NCBI GenBank assembly: GCA_014885115.2
Contig: WKLE02002166.1
Span: 1 to 10,713 of the forward strand
Length of the DNA stretch: 10,713 nucleotides
Origin: Asterionellopsis glacialis
Taxonomy: Eukaryota; Bacillariophyta; Plagiogrammaphyceae; Rhaphoneidales; Asterionellopsidaceae
Direction of reading: 5' to 3'
In this document: positions 1-7,395 of the stretch, one piece after another
How positions within the stretch are numbered: position 1 is the stretch's first letter
Layout of the letters: every line of letters starts with the position of its first letter
Notes under the pieces: generated by a model
Told to the model about the DNA's origin: nothing
What the model saw: the letters and a program-made list of their open reading frames with translations, nothing else
Databases searched by the model: none
Translations under genes and position numbers: made by a program

Positions 1-78
1 AAGAGGGCCACCTGGTAAATGGAGTATTTTGGATGGATGGCTATATCTTTTTCACAATGTTGAAGGATTAGGGAGTAC

Positions 79-81
79 TTA
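79..81. repeat. Left target site duplication (TTA) of the MITE
   Basis: TTA directly abuts CAGGGTGCAC. The matching copy is at 776-778. Because the target is palindromic, an alternative 6-bp duplication AGTACT (74-79 and 778-783) cannot be excluded from one copy. Confidence 0.55.
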
Positions 82-134
82 CAGGGTGCACACTTATGGA
101 AAAAAAATCAGAAAAAAAATAATAAGTTTTTTTT
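82..134 (+). repeat. Left terminal inverted repeat of the MITE
   Basis: This pairs with the complement of 719-775. The first 14 bases match exactly (CAGGGTGCACACTT). Then come one extra C on the right side, a G/A transition (ATGG against ATAG), and length differences of one or two bases in the A and T runs. The inner part, with A8 followed by TAATAAG and T8, can also fold on itself. Confidence 0.85.
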
Positions 135-218
135 GGCTCCCAATAGGTTATTACCCCTCACTTAATAGGTTATTTTTTCTGATTGTTTGGTTCTGGACGT
201 TGCTCCTTGCGGATGTAC

Positions 219-278
219 AAAAAAATCAGCTCTGCAAGAAAAAAAAATCAGAAAAAAAATCAGTTTTTTTTTGGCGCA
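219..278 (+). repeat. Subterminal A-run/ATCAG repeat cluster and GTTTTTTTTTGGCGCA motif
   Basis: The motif A7-9-TCAG occurs at 219-229 and twice more in 239-263, then runs into G-T9-GGCGCA at 263-278. The same 16-base GTTTTTTTTTGGCGCA recurs in direct orientation at 603-618. The inner edge of the left terminal repeat carries a shorter version, GTTTTTTTTGGC, at 126-137. Subterminal repeats of this kind are typical transposase-binding arrays, but binding here is an inference. Confidence 0.5.
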
Positions 279-602
279 ACAACTATCTGGATCCAACTAA
301 TCAGGAAACATTCCGTTTCATTGGTGTTATGTTGTCTCTTTGGTTTCTTCGAGGGACTGATCGAATTGACAACAAAAATAACCAGTGACCATGGTGCTAT
401 CATGACAAGACGACTCCTTTCAGATGACAATAAACCTCTTCTTGGCACCATTTGATTCCCTGTCCACATTGTTAGTATTGTAGCTGATTGTTGCTTGGTT
501 TTGTTATTGTTTGATGGGCATCACCGTGGGTCCTCTTCTCTCTTTATCCTCTAACAAAGAGGGTGAAAACATGGATGGTGCACAGGCAGCCATTTAAGAA
601 CC

Positions 603-618
603 GTTTTTTTTTGGCGCA
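603..618 (+). repeat. Second copy of GTTTTTTTTTGGCGCA inside the MITE
   Basis: It is identical to 263-278 over 16 bases and in the same orientation, so it is not part of the inverted-repeat symmetry of the ends. It is followed by two TGATTATTC-like units, a decayed version of the ATCAG motif read on the other strand. Confidence 0.5.
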
Positions 619-718
619 CTGATTATTCTGATTATTCTTGTTGCGGACAGATGACCTAATTTCTTATTTTTTTTCTGGATTGCAAAAATAAAGTGTGCGG
701 GGTAGTCATTTTTCAAGG

Positions 719-775
719 AAAAAAAAAACTTATTATTTTTTTTCTGATTTTTTTTTCTATGAAGTGTGCACCCTG
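719..775 (-). repeat. Right terminal inverted repeat of the MITE
   Basis: This is the inverse partner of 82-134. Its homopolymer runs are slightly longer (A10 and T9), as expected from replication slippage after insertion. The near identity outside the runs suggests a fairly recent insertion or recent amplification of the family. Confidence 0.85.
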
Positions 776-778
776 TTA
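776..778. repeat. Right target site duplication (TTA) of the MITE
   Basis: TTA directly follows GTGCACCCTG and mirrors the left copy. Its outer flank GTACT is the inverse of the left outer flank AGTAC. Confidence 0.55.
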
Positions 779-1212
779 GTACTAACCAGGTTATAAGAAT
801 CAGCAACAGAAATTTCCAAAAGGAGCCTGTAAGAACAGTTTATGTTATCAATCTTTGACTAAATATTACAAATACTTTTAAGATATGAAAAGCTTTTGGC
901 TGAGCTTTGAATTTGGAAATCAGGCAAGAAGCTTCTACACGACTGATCCAAAAATGGTTACGGTTGCAATGGATGAAACTTTGACGAAGGAGGTAACTTT
1001 CAAACTAAGAAGATATTGTTGCCCTATGCCAGTGCGCACACCAGTCTGGTTACAACAATCAACTCAGGGATTACACAAAAGACAAGAGAAGACTTGTTAG
1101 TTGGTAATGTAAATTAATTATGACTAGTTTAAAAGGATTCTATTTTTGATGTTTGATAATTTGGAGGAAAGGTTAAGTAACCGGTAAAACCTCCATTAGT
1201 CAGCCAAACTGC

Positions 1213-1247
1213 CACGTGACAACATTCCTTGAGTGATGCTGACGTCA
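1213..1247. promoter_or_regulatory. Possible bZIP-type site pair: CACGTG and TGACGTCA
   Basis: A perfect CACGTG palindrome lies at 1213-1218 and a perfect TGACGTCA palindrome at 1240-1247. These are the consensus G-box and CRE sites of bZIP (or bHLH) factors. TGACGT elements are known CO2/cAMP-responsive sites in diatoms. No adjacent intact gene is visible to be controlled, so regulatory function is only a suggestion; chance occurrence is possible. Confidence 0.25.
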
Positions 1248-1249
1248 CG

Positions 1250-1323
1250 ACAATCTGCCAGGTCATCATTGTCTGTCCATCTCCAACAATCTGCCACATC
1301 ATCATTGTCTGTCTGTCCACTTC
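1250..1323 (+). repeat. Two-copy 36-bp tandem repeat
   Basis: Copy 1 (1250-1285) and copy 2 (1286-1323) both begin ACAATCTGCCA and share ATCATTGTCTGTC before diverging slightly. A partial third unit, ACCATTGTCTGTCT, follows around 1324-1337. It is a minisatellite-like array that starts immediately after the TGACGTCA palindrome. Confidence 0.7.
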
Positions 1324-1417
1324 ACCATTGTCTGTCTAACTGGCCTGTCTGTGCATGGATGTGCATATTAGCACTATCATTAAGGATACAGCTCACATAG
1401 TGAGGTGTAGTGCATTC

Positions 1418-1435
1418 TCCCCCATGATTGAGCTA
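1418..1435. repeat. LINE target site duplication, copy at the 3' end (left)
   Basis: The sequence TCCCCCATGATTGAGCTA matches 9922-9939 at 16 of 18 positions; the differences are T/C and G/A at adjacent bases. The last bases (CTA) merge with the tail repeat, so the exact boundary is uncertain by about three bases. The match fixes this position as the 3' junction of the minus-strand retrotransposon. Confidence 0.85.
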
Positions 1436-1450
1436 ACTAACTAACTAACT
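1433..1450 (-). repeat. LINE 3' tail: tandem (AGTT)n
   Basis: On the plus strand this reads CTAACTAACTAACTAACT, 4.5 units of a tetranucleotide. In the element's orientation it is an AGTT array at the very 3' end, directly against the target duplication. Several LINE groups end in short tandem repeats rather than poly(A), made by the reverse transcriptase at initiation. The same AGTTAG word occurs twice more in the 3' UTR. Confidence 0.65.
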
Positions 1451-1710
1451 CATAGATTATACCTTTATCATTGCTATCTAGGTATGCATCAGATGCTTTA
1501 TAACTTGCTAACTGGTCAGAGAAAATTAATCATCTCTTGTTAAATGAGTGTTGTCTTTGGATAGTTAACTTCTAACTGTTCAGTGGTGTGTGGCAGGGGC
1601 GAAACCTCAGAAAATGGCATGCGGTCATGCGTTGTCTCTGCCACGCACCTACTGAACCACATATTAATAATGGAAACTGGAATTTATCCTTCCTGTTGTT
1701 CAGCTGCAAA
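1451..1710 (-). other. LINE 3' UTR
   Basis: This is the non-coding 260 bases between the ORF2 stop (TGA at 1711) and the tail. It holds a strong hairpin (1578-1657) and two near-identical direct repeats, TAACTTGCTAACTGGTCAG at 1501-1519 and TAACTTCTAACTGTTCAG at 1566-1583 (one base gap and one substitution). In element orientation both contain CAGTTAG, which resembles the tail unit. No poly(A) signal stands out. Confidence 0.6.
1578..1657 (-). other. 3' UTR stem-loop, candidate RT recognition structure
   Basis: Bases 1578-1596 (GTTCAGTGGTGTGTGGCAG) pair with 1638-1657 through about 19 pairs, with a single bulged base and one G-T or A-C type pair. The loop is about 41 bases and contains a second small GCATG/CATGC pairing. 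Stem-loops near the 3' end of LINE RNA are known to be bound by the element's own reverse transcriptase in several families. That role here is inferred from position and strength. The alternative is an unrelated small inverted-repeat insertion. Confidence 0.55.
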
Positions 1711-2664
1711 TCATGCTTGTGTGATGTATGCTAGCCATTCTCGTCTTTCATCATCCGGCTTCCGTAGCAGTTTTAGAAGCGTGGTGTTAAATTGCGTACG
1801 ATCGATCCGGAGGAGCCCATCTGCTCCTTTGTTCCATTCCTGCTGTATTTTCCTGTCCACTTCCTTCATGTCGAATTTGTCAATAGAAACCTCCCTCAAA
1901 AAAGGTATCTCATTCCTATGCAGCCACAGGGTATGTGAGAGTTGCCATATCCCGTGGACGAGGTTGGGAATCCAATTTTTACTGTTAAGGAAAGGTTGCC
2001 ATTTGGTTGTATAATCTCCTTGTGCCAATCTCCACGTGGTAGCCACTTGGCCTAGCATGAATTGTTCCCAGCCTAATAGATTTTGATTGCTCATAGCCTC
2101 ATTCAGTGTTTCTGATGACAGACCATGATGCCAGTGAGAAGCGAGGCCGAGAAAGATTCTAATGGAGTGGCCTAATGCTTCTTGAACCTCCGGTCGTGTC
2201 CCTATGGTTTGGAGATATCTATCAAATTTCTGGACTGCAGTTGTTTTACATTGGATGGCCGAGGGTGCATCGCATTGCCATACGTGTTTTGTGTCCTCGT
2301 TGGGGTTTCCACAGCAAGCGCACACATCTGTCTTCCAGAACTGCCATCGGTGCATGTTCCTTCCAGTCAGTGCAAAATTGAAGGCCATTTTACTGATCCA
2401 TTGTTTCTTCGTGTTTGGTTCTTTACTTATGGCTGTTGTAATTGCTTGTATGTCCATCAGTTGTATCTGCTGTCTGGTAAATTTGTTGGTTTTTACCCAC
2501 CAATCAATGAGATCATTGTCTGCCAGTGTTTGTGTGATTCGCTTTTTCAGGTGTCTGCAAATTTTAACATTATTGCAAATCACTGCCCATTCATGAGGGT
2601 GTGATTTCAATGTGGTTGGGTGACATTTGTGCTGTTTAAACTTCAAATAGGCTTTAGCTAATGC
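1711..2664 (-). pseudogene. ORF2 segment: C-terminal region with CCHC knuckle
   Basis: The last 318 codons are uninterrupted. CACCGN and TKHVWQC form a C-x2-C-x8-H-x3-C pattern at 2272-2322, preceded by NFALTGRNMHRWQFWKTD. A Trp-rich helical tail follows (WEQFMLG, TTWRLAQGD, LWLHRNEI). A similar Cys-His motif after the RT or RNase H is common in LINEs and is thought to bind nucleic acid. The frame ends DDERREWLAYITQA and a TGA. Confidence 0.75.
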
Positions 2665-3143
2665 ATCCATTTTATCATTGAGAATGCCCCAAATATCTAA
2701 TATGAGTCCTTTCTCTTTTTGATGTCCTCCTACATGACAAAATGTTACCTTTATGTTCAGTTGACGTTGTAAATTGTGTATGGCCCGTAAGATGTCAAAG
2801 TGGTCTTCAGATGGTGATGGGTAATTGTCCCATTCTAGGCTTCGTCGTCCTGCTGCCAGATTATCCATGTTTTGATTGACAAAGTGCCTGACCAGGAGGG
2901 ATCCAATTGCATAATCATGTGACAGACCATGAGAATTCCTAGGATTCCTGTCAGCTCACTGCGGTATGATGATTGATCATTGGATTCCCCTGTCGTGCAG
3001 CATGCCCCTTGCAAAAATGTGTCAAAGGTGGTGGTTGAATTAAGAGGCGTAGGTGCCACCAGTATAAAGGCAGCGCTTCCTTTTTTGTTCTTAAGTGACC
3101 CGTCTGTTACTGCTAGTGCTACCCCTGCTGTAACTGCCTCCTT
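2665..3143 (-). pseudogene. ORF2 segment: RNase H
   Basis: The four-acid active site can be followed across a frameshift near 2870. The first Asp is in AVTDGS (codon 3102-3104), the Glu in SSYRSEL (2955-2957), the third Asp in MDNLAA (2863-2865), and the last Asp in NDKMDALA (2665-2667). HVGGHQ (His codons near 2734-2736 and 2722-2724) lies in the expected place between the third and last. The enzyme would degrade the RNA strand of the RNA-DNA hybrid. The two halves are in different frames and a TAG at 3144 cuts the domain from the RT. Confidence 0.9.
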
Positions 3144-4490
3144 CTATGCTTGACAGGAGCCTAATATGTCCAGGTATTCAATACACCATTTTTCTTCTGG
3201 TCTGAGTGATTGGTATACCTGGTCAAAGGTTGTCGTTACAGGTTGCCGGTCCTGAGAAGACATTAGTTTTGTCCAGCCGGATATCTTACACTTATGGTTT
3301 TTCACCCATCCATGGCCAAATAGTGTGTAGCGCGTGCTCTTCGGTGGGTGGTTGTATAACCCCATCGGTGTATGTAGAAACCAGTTAGAGTGACTGAACC
3401 ACTGCCACATGTTCTTGTCAATTTGAACCGCAACCTGGCTATTCTGAATATCTACCTCTGCAGTGCAAGTATTATCAGTTATCCATTCTCCTAACCGTTG
3501 TTTTAAGTTCAAGTTTGTAGATGATTGACAGAGACATTTTGTAATGGTTCGCTGCCATAAACACCAATCTAAATTATGGCCGGTGCCTTGATTGGGCCAT
3601 TCCAGATGACTGTTGCCATGAAAAGGGGTGTTGGACAAGGCCTGTTCCTGAAGGGTTGGTCCATCGCCCGTAGCAATATCAGACACACAGAGTACCTGTT
3701 TCATTAGTCTGCATCTATTTAGTCTGATTAATTGTGACCAGGATAAGTCAGCATTGATGAAGACGTCCATCAGCAATTGATCATGTAGTCTGTTGTAGGG
3801 AATGGATTGTGACTGCTCTGTAATAAGTACATTCTTGTTGTGTTGTTCTTGCCAAACATTTTTGACCCAGCAATTGGTCACCAATGGCCCAAGTTTTTGA
3901 AAGTCCTTTTGGAAAAGAGCACCGCTCATACCAAGTTCCAATTTACAGTATTCCAATGATGCCCTAAGAAATTGGCCTGTTGGTGTATCTGAGCAACCGT
4001 GGCGTAACAGCGTGTCTGCATGCGCCGCTACTTGGCTATTGTATACATCCGGGATCCCTAGTCCAAGGAAGCCCTCGGATGCATGGATCGCCCTCCTTGG
4101 GAATTTATGGTTTATTTGGGATTTTGGTAAGATTGCATTTAGAGTTTTGTCGAGGAGGGTCTTAGATTGTTCCTTGTTGAGACTCAATGCTGGCAACACA
4201 TAATCAATGGTTTTGGAGATAGTTGTTTTCAGTGCTTGAATTGCATCGTCCCCTGTAAGGTAGGACGTTTGGATATTGGAGGCCCATACGTTGGTCTTCT
4301 TCAGGAGCTGGTCAAATTGAGTGTCTTGTTGGCCGTTGGGGGCCATGAATACTCCTAAAGTTTCAAAGGATTGGTGGGGTTGTAGTTGTTGCATCGGTTT
4401 CAGAGTGCCATCGAAGTTTTGTACTTGTAGAGGATTTGGGGCGCTGGAGTTTTAGTAGCACCACGATCCATCAGGTTTGTGGTCAAAGTC
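3144..4490 (-). pseudogene. ORF2 segment: RT thumb and connection to RNase H
   Basis: It continues in one frame as SSWWLIDFDHKPDG, with a TAA at 4452 after SWCY, and then runs uninterrupted for over 400 codons to a TAG at 3144. The text includes a GVFMAPNGQQ block, an ILPKSQINHKFPRRAIHAS block and GFLGLGIPDVY. These are typical of the post-RT region of diatom- and fungal-type LINEs, where the segment resembles the RT thumb followed by a helical connection. This is the best preserved long stretch of the element. Confidence 0.75.
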
Positions 4491-5398
4491 TATGAGCCAC
4501 CATGAACTTTTCACCTCCGGTTGCTGGAACCAATCCTTCCCACAGTGTGACTGCTTTTTGCATTTGGTCCAGTGCATCCTTCGCGTTCTTGCCAGTATGC
4601 ACCAAGTCGGTGTCATCAACGAACGTGTACCCAATCATACGGATGCTTTCCTTTGATAGTGGTGCATTGACATTTATACCGAAACCTTCCTTCCTCATAA
4701 TGTCCATCAGTGGAGAGCTCACTACTGCCCAACTGGTAGGCCCAGCTCCATTTCCTTGATAGATGCCTTGTAATGGCACAATCCAACCGCCACCTCCATA
4801 CTCAATTTCGGAGTCCCCAAATGCCGTGCGAACATGGTGGGTGAGATTTTGTAGGGTATTGAACATCACCTGTACTTCTGATCTAGGTATGCCTACGCGT
4901 TGGAGGCATAGTGATGCTATGGAATGCACTATTCTGTCGTAACAGCTCTTCAAATTATTCATACACAGAATGCCTGGTTGGCGTCGTTGCCATAAGAGGT
5001 CCATTGTTAGGCATTTATTGAGAGCATGTTCAATAGCTCTATGTTTCTTCCTGCTGCCATATTGTTTGGGTGCTAGGGTGTTATTGGCCTCAGCATTTTT
5101 TATGGCTTTTTTAGCTATTGTTTTGTTCATGAAATTGAAGTCAGCTTCAAAGAGTACTATGGTTTGAAGTTTACTCACGTGGAAGCTATTGGCTTTTTTT
5201 TAATAATTCTACATTGGTGCATCGTTTCCATCTGTTGTAAGTGTATCCACTTTTCATAGCAATATTAAGCATTGTGGAGTCCCATGTAGAAATAGTAAAA
5301 TCCCTAGCCATTGCTTTGTAATGGCTAAAATGGATGAACCCGTGGGAGGACGTTTTCTCCTTGGCTTTCTTCCAACCATCCTGGTACTCTTGTACCAA
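4483..5398 (-). pseudogene. ORF2 segment: reverse transcriptase
   Basis: A fingers region (YNRWKRCTNVELLKK, near 5210-5250) leads after a frameshift in an eight-A run (5194-5201) into SKLQTIVLFEADFN and KQYGSR. Motif A reads NNLKSCYDRI; the second Asn (codon AAT at 4954-4956) stands where this family has the catalytic Asp. Motif B is QGNGAGP at 4738-4758. Motif C is FVDD at 4612-4623, with both Asp present. The thumb side starts with ATGGE and then shifts frame near 4495. The enzyme would copy RNA into DNA at a nicked target. With motif A changed and the frame broken, this copy is inactive. Confidence 0.93.
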
Positions 5399-5434
5399 CA
5401 GCCCAGTTGTTATGGGGCTTAGATCCGGAGGTTG

Positions 5435-6397
5435 TTAGAGTTCTTGAAGAAGTTTATCTAAGTAGAGGTCATTGCCTTCCACTGTGGTATACTTTGCCGT
5501 TGAGTACTTTAGTTGCTAGAGTGGATGTTCCAAGGTAACCAAGGTGGCGGTTTGCCGGAGCTGTCATCGGTGTTGTTGTTTGTGTCTGGGAGTATTTCCT
5601 GTTATTCTCCCTGACGCAGGCTCTTTCGATATCCTCTTTAGCAGTCCGCTTGATAGGTGTACCATTCATGTCATTCTCAATAACAAGAGTTGTACCTGCT
5701 ACACGATTCTTCTTAATGGCAAATTGTATCCTTTTTGCGGAGACTCGTGCTTGTTCTATTGTTATTATTTGGCGTAGTTGTGCTGATGTTGCTCGTTGTT
5801 GTGCCTTCTTCTGTTTTTTGTGGTTGCATTGTTTCAGGGCTTTGTCCTCTGCGGCTTGTGCTGTTGCAAGTTCCATGTACCATGTGTTGTGATGTTCTCT
5901 TGCATTTGGTGCAAAGGTTTTATAGTCATTGAAGGCGTCATGTAACCGCTCCTGGCAGTCTTTGATGGTAAGCATCTCCTTAATTGTCTTCAGTTGGGTG
6001 GTAATTTTCACTTTTTTTGTAAGTGTCTTGAGTTAACCTTTCTTCTTCCTTTTGTTCTAATGATCGCCTTCCAGAATTGGATGCGTTTTTTGATGATCGT
6101 AAATGCAGGGGAGTAAGGGATCTTCCCTGTATATAGTTTCCTGCAATTGAGGTCGGCAAATTTTACTGCCTCTACCTTCAGATCGTCAAGAATTTCCTCC
6201 TCGGTCGCTAGTGTAGGGGGAAGTGGGTACGATACTTTCTTGAGTAGTGCAGTGGCTTGTCTCTCTAAGTCATGTTTGTTGATGTATTCTCTCAATTTGG
6301 TATTAAACTTCCTCCATATCCTTGGATCGGTTAGATTCATTCTTCGAGATGGCAAGCGTGCAATTGGTGGCATTGTGTGCCCAAAAATATGGTCCAA
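5435..6397 (-). pseudogene. ORF2 segment: linker between endonuclease and RT
   Basis: Two overlapping open stretches (6397-6008 and 6011-5469) give a basic, Gln/Ala/Lys-rich, largely helical region, with runs such as NHKKQKKAQQRATSAQ, a likely coiled coil. The frame change between them falls exactly in a seven-A run at 6012-6018. Near its end the words RHLGYLG and VEGNDLYLDKLLQEL precede a TAA at 5435. I know no enzymatic domain here. Similar LINE proteins have a long connector before the RT fingers. Confidence 0.6.
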
Positions 6398-7274
6398 CTC
6401 TATATCTATCCAAAGACATCAGTGATCTGCTCTTGCATTCAACACCCCTTCTGTGAATTTTCCAAATCTGGCTTTAATTGTCTGAATGTTTACTGATGTG
6501 AAGATACCATCGATGGTTTTTGTTCCACCCTCATATGTGGCTGGAGGTTGACCTTCGGATGTTATATGTTTGCTCACTATTGCATCTTTGAGGTCACAAG
6601 ATTTCAGGAATGTTTGGATGGTATTGGAAAATACATCTTCGTTGCAGTCCATAATAAGTATAACATTTTCACCATCTTTGTGGTATTCCCTTATAAATTC
6701 CGCTAGTTCCTGTAAGAGTGCTTTCCTTGGATCCCAATTTTTTCATAGTTCGTTAAAATACCTTTGTTGTTGCGCATACACATTTTTTGTTCCAGCTGAC
6801 TTATTGGCGCACGGTCTATATGCCAAGATTACCCGTAACCTTTTGTTATTTTTCCCTCTATATAGTGTCCATACCCAGCGTCCTAATTGTCTGGGGTCTA
6901 TTCCTGTTTCTACTACTTGAAAGGTGGCCTGGTTCCTGCTGATCATTGCGGTTCCTCCGCATTGTGTGACCGATGCCGGTTTAGTGTTTATTATAGCTAA
7001 ATGTGTGATTAGTTGTGCCTCTTGGCCACCATCTGCAGATACGTTCATTGAATTGGAGTTTATCTGTGACTTTAGGCCAGTACAAATTGAGTTCCTGGAT
7101 TGCTATTATATCCAATTCATGTTGATTAATCCACATTCGTACAGCTGCGTTGTCTTGTTCTGCCTTTGTAATATCCGAAAATAGTCCCCCAAAGTTTTGT
7201 CCTCCTATTCGTAGCACGTCTTGTGCTTTTGGTCCAAGTCTATCACCATACCTGCCTGTGTTGTAATTGTTCAT
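6395..7274 (-). pseudogene. ORF2 segment: AP-type (exonuclease-endonuclease-phosphatase) endonuclease
   Basis: The first block reads RIGGQNFGGL, with the metal-site Asn codon at 7194-7196, then DIIAIQELN with the catalytic Glu at 7092-7094. After a frameshift near 7050 come GGTAMISRN and a GRWVWTLY strand. The block VILIMDCNED follows, with its DxN Asp codon at 6647-6649. TIDGIF has its Asp at 6509-6511, and ADH lies at 6422-6430 followed by a stop where an Arg or similar residue is usual, then LWIDI. These are the conserved motifs of the APE-like endonuclease that makes the first nick in target-primed reverse transcription. A TGA at 6743 lies between the third and fourth blocks. Confidence 0.88.
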
Positions 7275-7395
7275 TTTCCTTGTGGTCCTATTCTTGTTTC
7301 CATTATTAAATAGTGGTGGTGTTGGGTTGTTTGTCTCATAGCCCTCCTGGTTGCCGTCTTGCCCTCCCTCAAGGGAACCAGGTTGCTGTTGTGGC

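Larger units (their letters stand above)
82..775. mobile_element. Non-autonomous DNA transposon (MITE-like, probably PIF/Harbinger-Tourist type)
   Basis: The stretch begins CAGGGTGCACACTT and ends with the inverse, AAGTGTGCACCCTG. The inverted repeat continues inward for over 50 bp through two A8-9 runs, a TCAG motif, AATAATAAG and a T-run. Each end is flanked by TTA, at 79-81 and 776-778. Joining the flanks reconstructs a target whose core is AGTAC-TTA-GTACT, a palindrome centred on the duplicated TTA. PIF/Harbinger elements are known to duplicate TWA and to prefer palindromic targets centred on CTTAG. No transposase is encoded: open frames inside are short and made largely of Lys/Phe runs from the A/T tracts. 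I therefore infer a deletion derivative mobilised in trans. An alternative reading is a 6-bp AGTACT duplication at 74-79 and 778-783 with a different superfamily. The presence of an element is well supported; the superfamily is inferred. Confidence 0.72.
784..1417. other. Intergenic stretch between the two mobile elements; no gene recognised
   Basis: Open frames here are short. The longest, on the plus strand at 885-1100, has no recognisable domain, no compositional sign of coding and no visible splice context. The minus-strand frame at 1129-1320 simply reads the local tandem repeat. The stretch is AT-rich apart from the site-dense segment 1200-1330. It is the left flank of the LINE insertion, so its host context continues directly into 9940 onward in the empty allele. 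Confidence 0.6.
1711..7274 (-). pseudogene. LINE ORF2 (endonuclease-RT-RNase H polyprotein), disrupted
   Basis: The chain begins at the ATG at 7274, although its frame is open upstream to 7418. It ends at a TGA at 1711, giving about 1,850 codons if unbroken, which is long for a LINE ORF2. Frame changes occur near 7050, 6012 (in a seven-A run), 5480, 5194 (in an eight-A run), 4495 and 2870. In-frame stops are TGA at 6743 and 6419, TAA at 5435 and 4452, and TAG at 3144. Despite this, every catalytic block except RT motif A is still recognisable. The long linker between endonuclease and RT (about 6395-5400) is Lys/Gln-rich and predicted helical. The product would nick target DNA and copy the element RNA at the nick. 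Confidence 0.9.

Noticed and set aside
29..455. Plus-strand open frames rich in Lys and Phe at the left end
   Set aside because: They read through the A8/T8 runs and the terminal repeat of the MITE. Poly-Lys and poly-Phe come from the runs, and no domain is present.
594..806. Minus-strand frame with a lipoprotein-like start (LVLTGC)
   Set aside because: It spans the right terminal repeat of the MITE, the apparent start is inside flanking DNA, and the context is eukaryotic.
885..1100. 71-codon plus-strand frame starting MKSFWLSFEF
   Set aside because: It has no recognisable domain, no neighbouring exon and no conservation evidence; its length is within chance for AT-rich DNA.
1250..1337. CRISPR-like array
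   Set aside because: There are two adjacent copies and a partial third without spacers; it is a plain tandem duplication in a eukaryotic context.
1433..1450. CTAA array as a telomere-like repeat
   Set aside because: It has only 4.5 units of a tetranucleotide, lies exactly at the LINE 3' junction, and lacks the CCCTAA unit of common telomeres.
1583..2604. Several plus-strand frames of 60-143 codons, Cys/Phe-rich
   Set aside because: They are antisense shadows of the ORF2 C-terminal region, which has clear domains on the minus strand.
5194..5201. A-run as an internal poly(A) tail or junction of a second nested LINE
   Set aside because: Protein similarity to the RT fingers continues on both sides of the run, only in a shifted frame.
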